Source: Physcomitrium patens
Taxonomy: Eukaryota; Streptophyta; Bryopsida; Funariales; Funariaceae
Direction of reading: 5' to 3'
Length of the DNA stretch: 64,000 nucleotides
NCBI RefSeq assembly: GCF_000002425.4
Contig: NC_037271.1
Location: forward strand, 13,737,903 to 13,801,902
Shown: piece after piece, positions 27,565-39,132 of the stretch
How positions within the stretch are numbered: position 1 is the stretch's first letter
Layout: every line of letters starts with the position of its first letter
Notes under the pieces: generated by a model
What the model saw: only the letters and a program-made list of their open reading frames with translations
Database searches by the model: none
Told to the model about the DNA's origin: nothing
Made by a program: the position numbers and the translations under genes

Positions 27565-28639
27565 TCTAAACAAATCTTAAATAAATCCTGATTAAATCCT
27601 AATAAAAATTTGATAAAGTCCTAAAAAAACCTTAATTTAATCTTAAAAAATCCTAATAACATCCTAAGTGATCTTTATTAAATCCAAATTAAATCATAAT
27701 CAAGCTCTAAAATAACTATAATTAAACCTTAATAAATTTTAATAAAAATTTAAACAAATTTTAAGTGAATCTTTATTTATTTCTATAATTTCTAATAAAA
27801 TTCAATAGCAATTCTAAAAAATCATAAAAAAATCTTAAATAAATTCTATTAAAATTTTAATTAAATTTTAATCAATTTCAATCAAATCATATAACAAATT
27901 TAAAATCGTATTACTTATTAAATTTATTATTGATTTTAGTTCAAATTTATTATACTTTTTAATTTTAAAAGTAAGGTTATAATCAGACTTAAAATTAATT
28001 TTATAAATTAAGTATTTTAAATTAAATTTATAAATTAGAAAAAAAATAATAAAAATAATTTTCTTAATGTCAAGCATCTTCTTTCTCTTACTTAATGTCA
28101 ATATTTTAATGTCAATATCTTATTTTTGTACCATTCACTAGTACTTAAATTTTGCTAGAATTTTAAGAATTTAATCAATTATTACCTTACAAAATACCAC
28201 CTCAATCAAACCAAAGAATTGCTCAAAAATACAGAAATATTTTTTCACCTTCATGCCTCAACTTCCAAAATCCTTCTATATTTAAATTTAATAATTCTTA
28301 ATTTAATTATTAAATTAAATTCAAATCCATGGCTTTTATCGAATGCAACTATATTCACAAATTATAAAATTTAAATTGTATTACTACTATAAAATTCACA
28401 AAATTTTCCAAAATGTTAATCCTCTTTTATTTCATAAAAATCATAGTTACTTCAAACAATCTTAACTTTGCAAAGCTCTTACAAAATCAAGTCACACTAA
28501 AAACCTTTTATATCCATGCTTATAAATATAAATAAATAAATATATATATATATATATATATATATTTTGTTAATCTTTCTTCTCTTCCTCCTTCCCACCT
28601 CCAATCAAACAAAATACCTTTCAGCTGCAACAAGTGCCC

Positions 28640-28935
28640 AGTTTTGTGCCTTGGGATTTGATTTTGACCCTAGTTAACAATTGGTCTTCTTCAGATATCA
28701 ATCAATGGTTTTTCTAAGTATGTTTTTGCTAAAAGCTATCCTTTGCTTCTATTTGGAGGTACCTATTATATTATTTTTGCATACCTATCTTATTTTGTCT
28801 TATTTATGGTCCTAAAAAGTAAGTATAAATCCTTTTAACAAAAAATAGGTAGAATAGATTAAAATTTCTAATAACTCGTTGTTTATTTATGATTTCTAAA
28901 GTAAAATTCTATTATATTTTCAATCATTTATTTTT
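28640..28935 (+). repeat. Degraded repeat related to the Gypsy 3' internal region (copy 2)
   Basis: It contains GGATTTGATTTTGACCCTA, also seen with small changes near 53372-53390 in the Gypsy element, then TCTTCTTCAGATATCA, TTTATGGTCC and ATGATTTCTAAAGTAAAATT in the same order as copy 1. It is a non-coding fossil fragment. Confidence 0.55.
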
Positions 28936-29471
28936 AGATTATTGGTCATGTATTCTTTCACTTTAAAGTTGTATTATGATACAAAAACATGTATAGAAAA
29001 ATAAAATAAAATAAAATAACAATGCTTTACAAAGTCAAAGAAATAAAAGAAGTGCAATAATAAATAAAGTGATGCAACAAAGAGTTACAATAGAGGTCAC
29101 AATGTTTTTTGCAATGAATAACAAAGAGGTAGTCAAAAAATTGTCTTAATGAGCAACACATGCATAAATAAAGAATTCTTCATCGACAAAACTATTTTAA
29201 AACAATCTTCTACAATATTGACTTTTGAATTATATATTAACAACTTTATTTATTAGACTATGCACCTATATGTTCTTCTAATTAAAAAAAATAAAATAAA
29301 ATAAGTTAAATTTAAAAAAAATTATAATCATCTTTTTGAATCAATGTAAGTATCTATTACAATATGTATAAATTCGTATAGATTTAATAAATTAATTTTT
29401 AAAATATGACATATTTTTATCTTTGTCATCAAATGCTATTAGAAATAAAGTTTGATTAAAATTTATACTAG

Positions 29472-29525
29472 AATAGATATTAAAAATATTCATAATTTAA
29501 TAGATATTAAAAATATTCATAATTT
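29472..29525. repeat. Tandem duplication, two 27-bp units
   Basis: Two identical 27-bp units (29472-29498 and 29499-29525) begin AATAGATATT and end CATAATTT, and a third partial start follows. It is a short, recent slippage-type duplication in AT-rich DNA. Confidence 0.88.
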
Positions 29526-29657
29526 AATAAATATTATTAATATTAATAAATAAAATATTTAATGTAAGGTTAGCTATAAATATTTTTTAAGATAAAAATT
29601 CCTTACTTTCTTTTCAATATTTCATATTTTTTAAAAAAAACTTAGATGATTATTTTG

Positions 29658-29695
<38 letters not shown>

Positions 29696-29920
29696 CTGTC
29701 TATTATAAAAATGTATAATATTTTAAATTTATATTGCAACAATAAAAAGTACAAAACTAGACTCAAAGATAAAAAGAATATCTATATTACTTTTTAAAAA
29801 TGGTTTTTAGATGTATAATATAAAGACTGAACTTAAGGTTAATCCTAAGAAAATATCAACTATTATTAATATAAAAAAAATCTAAAATCATCTATAAAAA
29901 AATATCAATCATTATTAATT

Positions 29921-29963
<43 letters not shown>

Positions 29964-30807
29964 AATTACCATTTCTATATACACAATCAACATTTCTTGT
30001 ACAAAATTATTTTTTTATAGCTTAGTCAACTTTATTTAGTTAGATTGACTAATTTGGTCTTTCCAACCGGCAACATATATATATATATATATATATTTAA
30101 ATAATTTTAATTACTGCCTTTAGAATTTATTTTAAAATTATAATTGTATATCTAACAACAAAAAAATTATCACTTCAATTTCTTATTTAGTTTTAATTAA
30201 TATTTTTAAAATTATTACTCTCAAGCTAAGAATAAAATTCTAAAATTTTATTTTTATTCTTTTTGCTCTTGTTATTAATTATAATCTTTACAGACGAAAT
30301 TTTACAAATATTTAATATTAATACGGGGCAATTTCATTTAAACACAATTTTATTTTTTAATGATTCTCAAATCTTCATATTAAATTAAGTCAAGTTTATT
30401 AATATTTTTTCTGCCCTTGTTTCTAAGAAATTTTATCAATTTACTTATCTAATAGAATAGATTGGCTTTGATTCTATGTAAATTGGTTTGTACTTAGACA
30501 AAGGCAACCAAAATTTCTTTTGCTTTGTAGTTTTTATACATCTTTTTTTGTATTGAATCATTAGTGTTATGCACCTAGAAAATAAATCTTGAACACAACA
30601 CACTCTTTTTGTTGCCAAAATAATTATTGATTTTTATTTCAATTATTCTCTTGTTGTTTTCAGGTATCTTCCAATTGCCTTACGTGGTCTTCTTTGTTTA
30701 ACCAATTGTTCTCTTCAGAATAAGTTTCTTTTGTTGTGTATAGTTTTTTTCTCTATTTTTCAACAATTTTTTTCAATTGTTTAAAGAGACATTTAGAATC
30801 TTAATTT

Positions 30808-30847
<40 letters not shown>

Positions 30848-31499
30848 AAATAAATTTATATTTTTGTATATAATTTAGTTTTTAACTTACAAAATTTACA
30901 GTTTGATTTATGTCACTTATCGAATTTTAATTTATTTATGTAAACATAATACTTTTGATAGAACTTATTCAATTTGATGCCAAATTTTCAACATGTCTTG
31001 TTAAATATCAGTTAATATGAGTTGTGCTTTTAGAAGGCAGCATCTAATATATTCCTATTTAACTATTCCTGTTCACAGAATGCATATACTCATTACAAAA
31101 TTATTTTCCGCTATTTCGTAACCATTTGCTCATCCAAAACTTACGGCTGTCATGTCAATTGCATAGGATAGTTTTTTAGGTTTATTTTTATATTCACTGT
31201 ATTTCCAATAAAAATTAAAGAATCAATTTTTGTTTATTAGAACATTCCAGAATAATATATAACATGTATTTCAAAGGACTTTCATATTGATTAGTGTAAG
31301 AATAATTATCTTACATTTGGTAAATCATTCATACGTTTAGTTTTTTAATTTATTTTCCAATAGAACAACACACCTCTTTCATTTTTTACACGTGTAAGTT
31401 ATTACGATGTATTACACATATAAACGCAATAACATTGATTGTATTTTTATTCATTAATTTTTTTGGTTACAGATTAAATTGTGTGGTTTTGCTTCATCG

Positions 31500-32116
31500 T
31501 TACATTACCAAAACAACATTCACTTTTTTGAAAAAAGTAGCTTTTTTCCAACAACATTCACTTGCTTTTCCTTCACAATTCGTATTACTGACATAAAACT
31601 TTGAAACTCCAAGATTATCAAACATTATCCAAAAGTGTAATGTCAATGAAGGGGGGGCTGGAGCCTCTTCAGATCGCCCAAACATAAGACATCAACGGAA
31701 CGGTGATGGATAACAAGTTGGCAAGATTTATCCGGGTAACCACAGGTTGTCATCAGCAAGGGAAGGGTATACGGGGGCATGGGCAGGGGCTTTCGGGGGA
31801 CAGGGTATCTGGAGCACACGGTGAGGTGGAGCAATGTAACGGCATGCATGACCCGGAGCTCGTAGTGAGCGAGGAGGCAACTCCACACTGCGAGCATCGC
31901 TGCGAAAGGCTGCCTCGATCTCCCTTCCGCAGCTGCAATCCTCGGTCGTCTGCCCTCTTCGGAACCTCTTTTGAGCTTCTCTGCGTGGAATCGAATTTTT
32001 TTGGGGTTTAAGCCAGTGGCCGATTCGTGTTCAAGAGAGAGAGAGGGAGAGAGAGAGAGAGAAGCGCAGTACTCAACTGTTAGGGTTGGAGTTGGGGCGT
32101 TTCTCAGAGGGGGCTT
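31500..32116 (+). promoter_or_regulatory. Promoter and GA-rich leader of the PABPN1 gene
   Basis: GC rises sharply at about 31640 ahead of the start codon. A (GA)n-type purine run at 32034-32063 lies about 55-85 bases upstream of the ATG, a common place for GA/CT tracts in plant core promoters and leaders. The 162-codon minus-strand frame through this region (31643-32131) overlaps the start of the gene and shows no domain, so I treat it as a shadow. Confidence 0.45.
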
Positions 32117-35109
32117 ATGGAGGAGGAGCACGAGGTTTACGGGGGTGACATACCCGAAGAAGTGGAGGGAGACATAGAGGGCGACTTGGATGGGGAGCCC
32201 GATGACCTCGTTCTCAAAGGGGATGATACCACCACTGACGAAGCTGCTTCCAAGGTAAAATTGGCTTAATTGTGGTGAGGGTGCAGTAATGTGGCCTAAG
32301 AAGAGGGTCTTGTGAGGATTGGAAATGTGCTCGCCAGTGTATGTACTGATATGTGAGGGTAATCACGTTGATGCTCTGTTTGCATGCTTTGTCGTAGATC
32401 TTGGTGGTTTTTGCGTGTTATATGGAGAATTCACTATAGTTGGGTGATGTTGTAAGCTAGCCTTTTTTTCTTTTTTTTTTTAATAACGAATTTAGGTTTT
32501 CGGGAGAATTGGTTCGATCGACTCTACGCCAGGTGTTATTGGGGAAGCTTGGTGATAAGGTTTATTAGAGTCCTTCTAGAGCTCAACCGTTGGCGTACTT
32601 CCTAGAATTTCATTTCTCTTTGCTCAGATTTGAATCTTTATAATCACAATCGGTACTCGAGGCATTTATTTCCACATCATTGTGGCAATCGTGGAGATAC
32701 TGAATTGTCACATTAGCAGAATTCGCTCGTGCTTACATCTGTAACCCTTTAATTTTGTGATTCATATTACGATGGAAAAAGTAGCTTAGGTAGAGCGCGA
32801 TCTGTCCGTGGGGTTCTATTTGAATTTGGTGAGAACGGCTACCAGTGGTTTTTGTAGGATTAAGTTTGGGTAAGTTTCTGGTGTTCGATTTAGGACCTCT
32901 AAAAAATAGACTCTGCTTAGTAGTTGTGAATTTTATTTTCGTCGTCTTGTCGTGTGTATTTTATCAGGAACTGGAGGAGATGAAGAAACGTCTGAAAGAG
33001 ATGGAGGAGGAGGCTGCTGCATTACGTGACATGCAAGCCAAGGTTGAGAAAGAAATGGGTGCTGTCCAAGGTCCGTATGTTCTTACCAGATTTCACCTCT
33101 TGACTTGTTGGAGAGTGAAATTGCATTACATTCAAAGGGTATGAATAAGCTTTGTGCTCGGTAATCAGAATCTTGAATCGAGGCATTTACGTCCGATGTT
33201 TTACTGCACCATTGAGGTATCATCTGCAAATATTCAGTTATGTAAACGGTGTTGTAGCAACGGTGAACGTTAACATGAGTGAGAAGAGTGCAATTTCAGC
33301 ATGCGCATCCTGTAATTGGTAGGTTGCAAGTATTTCCTAGGTGTTGTCTGAAATTACGATGAACTAATAGCACGGTAGGTTGATTTTGCAGATTCTGTAG
33401 GTAAAGATGGGTCTGCTACCAATCGAGAGGAGGCAGATGCTCGTTCAGTTTTTGTCGGCAACGTAATCACTTCATTTCTTTGCATCGATGCTACCTATGG
33501 TTTTTGTTCTTGTAGTGACAGGTTTTGCAGTATGACCTCTTCAGGATTTTTGTTCGTACATTATTTGTGTTCTGCATGTTGATCGATGCAATACTAGTTG
33601 GATATGTTGCAGGAGCTCCTGCATTTATGAGTTGTAGAATAGTTAACGATGATCATCAGTGTGACGTTGTCCTTTTATTCTCTTTTCTTTTCAGGTTGAT
33701 TATTCCTGCACTCCGGAAGAGGTGCAACAACACTTCCAGTCGTGTGGGACGGTGAACCGTGTCACAATTTTGACGGACAAGTTTGGGCAGCCCAAAGGGT
33801 AGCTTTTCTATACTATTAGGAAATGTTTAATGTTTGAAGGATTGTGAGCCAAGGCACTACGCGATGAGAACGAGGATGATCTGAGAACTCGTTTTATTTG
33901 TCTGTGCGTTTTTGTCTCAGATGTTTTAGCAGATATGGATTGCAGTGACTGCATTGAGGAATTCCTCAGTGGTACACAGAAATTGCACTTTGGCGAAGAG
34001 TGCTGGGCGTGAATTCTCCTTTTTCACTCTTACAAAGCTTTAACAATTTCTTTACTTCTCTGACTCTTTGGTTTCGTTGTGCAATCAGGTTTGCATATGT
34101 GGAGTTTTTGGAGGTTGAAGCAGTTCAAAATGCCATTCTTCTTAGTGAATCTGAGTTGCATAATCGTCCTTTGAAGGTTCTATCTCATCTCATATGTGTT
34201 TGCTAGTTGTTATTGTGTTATATGCTAGATTTTTCATGCGAGATGATTATGATATAAATAATGTAATTATGTTTATTAGAGGATGTTTCATGACCAAAAT
34301 GTAGAGTCTTTCCTCTGGATGTGTTGAATACACTGATTTACTTCATTCCACTTGAGTTTCGGTTGTAATGCACACTAGTTTTGGCACTGGTGATCTAGTC
34401 TGAGTTGCGCCACTTTTGTGGGTTTATATTAAAGGTTTAATTTTTGTTGCTTGATTGAAACACTAGCCTCCGGTAGGTCGTCGTGTACGAGTTCTATTTT
34501 GTGTTCAGGCTGTCTCCTTGTTATCGATTCCTTCTGTGTAATACTTCTGCATGAATGCGCCTAGAGTTGAGTATCTTGAACGTGTTGGCAGGTCACAGCA
34601 AAGAGGACAAACGTGCCAGGAATGAAGGCTTATCGGGGAAGACCGTACTATGGGTACCGCTCCAGGAGGCCCTATCCGCCCCCCTATGGGTATGCTTCCT
34701 ATAGTCCTGGGTGGGCATCCTTAATGGATACCATTCTGACTTGTGGTGTGCATATTTCATATCGAGTTCAAAGTTTGCGTGTTTTCTCTGCAATTATTAT
34801 TTTTAATCTGATAGTTGGTTTCCTCCGTGCTGATAGGAAGAATGGCAATTGTTATCAAAACATAAGCATGTATTTATGTTCGTAAGAACATTAGTTTGCG
34901 CTGTAGAATCTTATTTGTATTGATAATTTGGTAGTTGTATACTTTAGTTAATACCAATCTGCAGAGGAGCTTTACAAAGCGCTTGCGTATTGTAAAGGTA
35001 ATTTGGGCAAGAGGAACACCTGTGTCTTTTATGTCACTAACTAGTGGATGTAATGTGCAGGAAAGTACCCAGGTTCAGGAGGCCAATGCGTTACAGACCT
35101 TATTATTAG
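32117..35109 (+). CDS. Nuclear poly(A)-binding protein, PABPN1/PABN type, seven exons
   Basis: Exons are 32117-32254, 32968-33070, 33392-33462, 33695-33798, 34089-34176, 34592-34689 and 35073-35109. They total 639 bases, 212 residues, with every phase closing. The start [15 protein letters not shown] is typical of plant PABN proteins. An acidic N-terminus is followed by a coiled coil at about 47-80 ([20 protein letters not shown]), one RRM at about 99-175 with RNP2 VFVGNV (100-105) and RNP1 KGFAYVEF (138-145), then an Arg/Tyr-rich tail ending [11 protein letters not shown]. In this family the RRM and coiled coil bind growing poly(A) tails, stimulate poly(A) polymerase and set tail length in the nucleus. 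The tiny last exon (37 bases) was chosen because it restores the conserved FRRPM...RPYY end; a nearer acceptor at about 34965 gives an unrelated short end and might be an alternative splice form. Confidence 0.93.
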
Positions 35110-35191
35110 GAAATTTCTGCTGTTGGACTTTTTAGTTCTGGCTGTAATGTGGCCCTTCTAGAAGGTCCATGTACTAGGAGAGGGCTTGTGT

Positions 35192-35655
35192 CTAGTGGCC
35201 TTTGATGGCCTGATTGAGTAGTTGTTCTACCAGCGTTGAGGGTGTTTTGACCATTGTTGTGGAATTATCCTCACTTCTCTGGAAGGAGTTGGCGACTCGA
35301 GCAAAAGTAGGTGTATTCTCGTCCGTATCGTTTGTGAAAAGTTTTTCCAAATCTTGAGGGCCTAGGCTTGCCCGACGTAAAGCATCCTGACTTTTACGCA
35401 CAAGTTTTATGCGAGTCTGAAGAACTTTTGATGACGCTGGATTATGTGTTATCTTTCTACATTTTCCCTCCACGTGGATTGTCCAAGACAATTCATCTGG
35501 AAACCCAGGTGGATTGCCCAATGTTAAATTATGATCAATCAATTTGGCTGTAATAAGGCGGTGTCCCAACCAGGCTGTGCATTTACTTTTGAAAGTGAGT
35601 AGAAGTTTGTGTATACAAACGCAAACTCTTGCTGGTATTTGACATTTTACTTGTC
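35192..35655 (-). other. Unidentified open frame downstream of and antisense to PABPN1
   Basis: On the minus strand a frame stays open from about 35655 to a TAG at 35192, roughly 150 codons, in only moderately AT-rich DNA. The readable part includes LGNPPGFPDELSWTIHVEGK and RIKLVRKSQDALRRASLG, with balanced amino acid use. There is no ATG near its upstream end; if real it would be a 3' exon or a remnant. I know no family that matches. It overlaps the likely 3' UTR of the PABPN1 gene. Confidence 0.3.
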
Positions 35656-35659
35656 ACAA

Positions 35660-36126
35660 TTTTAAATTAAGTGGAAATACAAATTTTGAGATTGAGAGTC
35701 TCGAACTTTAAGCAGGGTAGAGTTCGTCACATCATTTTAATACGGAAGTTCATTCATCAATACGATATCAGATGATACGAAGTGTATGGGTTTTACTGCC
35801 AATTACAGATTGAATTACTAATAATGTATTTAAGAAATTGGTCGAATTTTAAAGTACTGTAATTTGTAACTTTTTAGACTTGGTGAAGCTGTTAAAAGAA
35901 GGTGAGTTGTTATAAGTAAGAATTGTTTGTCCTTTAAAATTAAATATTTCGCAAAAATGGTCTTAAATTCAACCATATAGTATTAACATACTCAAAACAG
36001 TATAAAGTTTTACTTCCTAACTTTTACATAAATTGAGTTAGAATATTTGTTAAGAACCTACTTAATTCATAATATAAACTTCAAATTTTGATCAAAATAA
36101 CTATTATACAATTAGTGTGTGTGTAG

Positions 36127-36127
<1 letters not shown>
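35660..36127. other. AT-rich spacer
   Basis: No gene is recognisable. The stretch leads into the TA array at 36128-36159, and composition declines steadily away from the PABPN1 gene. Confidence 0.5.
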
Positions 36128-36163
<36 letters not shown>

Positions 36164-36360
36164 ATTGTTAATGCTACATCTCCAATTGATATTGCTACAC
36201 TCCATGTAACCTCCTCATAGACAACTAGGTAATAATATGTCTCTTTCTTTTGTGCATTTTTTCCTTTCTTTACTTTAAGAAAGAGGGGTGGTTGAGAGGG
36301 AGATAATGAATATTTTTTGAAAAAAAATGTTGCAAATTGTTGTTGTTGTTGTTGTTGATG

Positions 36361-36393
<33 letters not shown>

Positions 36394-36623
36394 AATTTGG
36401 CTACCAAAAACACAAAAAACTCATTTTTTTAATTTATTCTATTTTTGGATCAATGTTGAGGTTAAATATTAGGATATTAAATGCCCCGTAAGCATAGAAG
36501 AGTGCTTTTTAGTCAATTTAAGTTATGTGGAGGTCACATGGGATGTAATGATATCAATTGGAGATATAACAATATCAATTTGAGATGTAGCATTAACAAT
36601 TCTCTTTTTCTCTCTCTCTTTTG

Positions 36624-36664
<41 letters not shown>
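36128..36664. mobile_element. Non-autonomous inverted-repeat element bounded by (TA)n arrays
   Basis: Between (TA)16 at 36128-36159 and a second (TA)n at about 36626-36664 lies a unit with inverted ends. Its left arm, 36161-36219, begins TGAATTGTTAATGCTACATC; its right arm, 36532-36602, is the imperfect reverse complement, ending GCATTAACAATTC. The right arm carries an extra internal repeat of about 23 bp with the CAATTGATAT word. The interior contains (TTG)n (36334-36357) and a 30-base poly-T but no coding capacity. A second copy of the left arm lies in reverse orientation at 60122-60232. Terminal inverted repeats, no coding, small size and repeated occurrence suggest a MITE. Location inside TA microsatellites recalls rice Micron elements. 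The family name is not assigned. Confidence 0.65.
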
Positions 36665-36672
<8 letters not shown>

Positions 36673-39101
36673 TCATTTATAAAAAATAAATTAAATATAA
36701 AAACTTACTTCTAATAAAAAAAGACCATATATTAAATTATAATACATAAAATGCATTAGATTTAACTACAAATTGAATAAGTTCTATAAAAAAACAATAT
36801 TATTGATTAATATTTGTGGGAGCACAATAATAGACAGTCCATTGTGCTTAGGATTTTTGGCACTATAAAAATTTACAAAATTTGGTAGTAATTATAGAAG
36901 AATTTTTTATTAAAAGTTATCTTTGCTTAAATTAGTATCAAATAAATTTTATGTGTTTTGGGACTAATTAAGAAAAAGTCCATTTTTAGATTTTTCTTTT
37001 CATTGCAGAATAAGCACACTCCTTTGCAAAAATGGCTTAGGAAGAACTTAGTTATCTTCTTTACATGGCATCTAATTACATGCAAACAAAAGACACTAAT
37101 ACATCAAATAAGATTAAAAACAACTCACATACTAACAAGGGTATGGAAGATTGTGCAATAAGATGTGCATAAGACTTTGCTGCACAAGGTTTGAAAAAGG
37201 CAATTCCATCTTTGGCTTCAATCTACATCAAGGCTTTCTAAAAAATGTAATCTTTTTATACTTCTTTCATAACTTTGGTGCTTTATTACTTTGCAACTAA
37301 AAATATTTGATAGAAGTAGACATGAAGGTGTTGAAACATAAAATAGAGTATTTGTGCAAATGTGTGGTTATTACAAATTTTGCGAGTGGTAGGCTTGAAA
37401 ATCTAACCTTTAAAAGTCAAATCTAGCTCAAGCTTCTCATTCCAAATCATCTCAACATGCATCCTTTGTACTACTATCAATGACTTTTTAAGAGATTCTT
37501 ATTTTGGGATTTATTCTAAACAATATTTAATACTAGAAAGACATTGTATGTGTTGATATGAGTTTTTCTTCCACTCAATCAATTTGATTATAAAGCTAAT
37601 CATTATCTCCTACAATTGTAAAAGAATAAATTATTTAAAATCAAGTCTATATATATATATATATATATATATACACTAATGTACAATTTGCTTTTCCCAA
37701 ACAATAACTTAGTAGTGTTTTGCAAGGGAGTTTAGACAATTTTATAGAACCAAGTGAAATTTTTGAAGCTACATCTAAATATAATTAGATGGAAAATGTT
37801 GGTAAAAAAATAAGATTATGAATTTATCTTAACCTTCCTTTAAAATATTCAAATTTTCATATTGAATCTTTTTAAGGTAATAGAATGTCAGATTTATTTA
37901 TTTATTTATTTATTTTTTTGTAGTACCTAAATTAGAGCATATAGAATAATTTCTAATAAAAATTAACAACCATAAAAGTATCGAAGAATTATTTCCAATT
38001 AATCAAAGATAAAAATTTGGTAGAATTTGCAATATAATAGAAGAAGATGTGAATAAATCCTCTACATGCAAAAAAAAACTTGAGAATTATAGAACAAGCT
38101 GCATACCAATACAAAAGAGACACTTGGACCTAATAGTTTTTTTCTGTTTTTGTTTTTAGTTTTGCAACATCTTAAATAGATTATGAAAAAATTAAAAAAT
38201 AACTATGCTTCTTTGAAAGACTTGATTTTTATTTATTTATTTATATATAAAATATATATGATAAATTATGCAATTAATACACATAGTAGAATGTAGAATT
38301 TGTAGAGACTTAAACTTCGTAGACCACCTTCCAATCAACCTTCTTCTTAAATTATCTACATAACCTAGATCATCCTTGAACTACAAACTTCATGTCTATT
38401 ACTTAGACAAGGAGAAATCTAGACTACTATTAAAAATTTATATAGAAAATAGTATAAAATATGCTCATGTTGAAATTCTACATAGTTACCAAGTTCCACA
38501 GATGATTTTGTAAATACTAACCTTAATAAGATAAAATTAAATTAATAAAAAAAATATCTCAAAACTATCTATATCTAATTCTAAGGAGATCTTTAAATCT
38601 TGCACTTTTCAAAAACAATTAATATTATTAGAATAATATTTTAGATAGAAAAAATAAAATAAAATAAAATAATAATAAATAAATTAGATCTAAAATTAAG
38701 TAGAAAATTTACAAAGACACTTATTCAAATAAGGTTCTTTAAGGTGTAAAGCTTAAGAGATTCATATTTAAGATTGCTGAATTAAAAGATAAAAATTCTC
38801 GTGTTACTTTAGATAGCCTTCAAATAATACAAGTGATAAATTTATTTATTTATTTATTTTTTATCTAATCTTTTTTAATTCTACGTATGATTTGATAAAA
38901 AAACAGAGCTAAAATTTAACATAATTTTGGATGTAGAAGACATCTCTATTTTGGCAATCCACACTACAATTAAAAATTAATTATTCTATTTAACATAAAA
39001 AAGATATTGAATTGGTAAACATATTCATTCATGTTTTTGAAGAAATACTTAATTTGTTCATGTACTTATTAATAAAATATTTTTTAAAATCTAAATACAT
39101 A

Positions 39102-39132
<31 letters not shown>

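Larger units (their letters stand above)
22061..31500. other. Large AT-rich gene-free block
   Basis: Roughly 9.4 kb contains no credible coding region. It holds homopolymer runs (T at about 22310-22332, A at about 22494-22520), a (TTCAA)n run just before the latter, at least five (TA)n arrays (28540-28564, 29662-29692, 29929-29960, 30076-30097, 30810-30842), local duplications and two degraded stretches resembling part of the Gypsy element at 51.8-59.2 kb. Stretches around 25.7-26.0 and 27.3-27.9 kb are dominated by degenerate AATCCTAA/AAATCTTA-like words. It looks like old transposon DNA eroded by C-to-T change and slippage. Confidence 0.6.

Noticed and set aside
25740-27900. Degenerate AATCCTAA-like words resembling plant telomere repeat CCCTAAA
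   Set aside because: The words are irregular, lack runs of perfect CCCTAAA and have no fixed period. AT-rich decay explains them better than an interstitial telomere.
31643-32131. 162-codon minus-strand open frame near the PABPN1 start
   Set aside because: It overlaps the first PABPN1 codons on the opposite strand, shows no domain, and its Leu/Ser/Pro-rich text follows from the GA/CT-rich leader.
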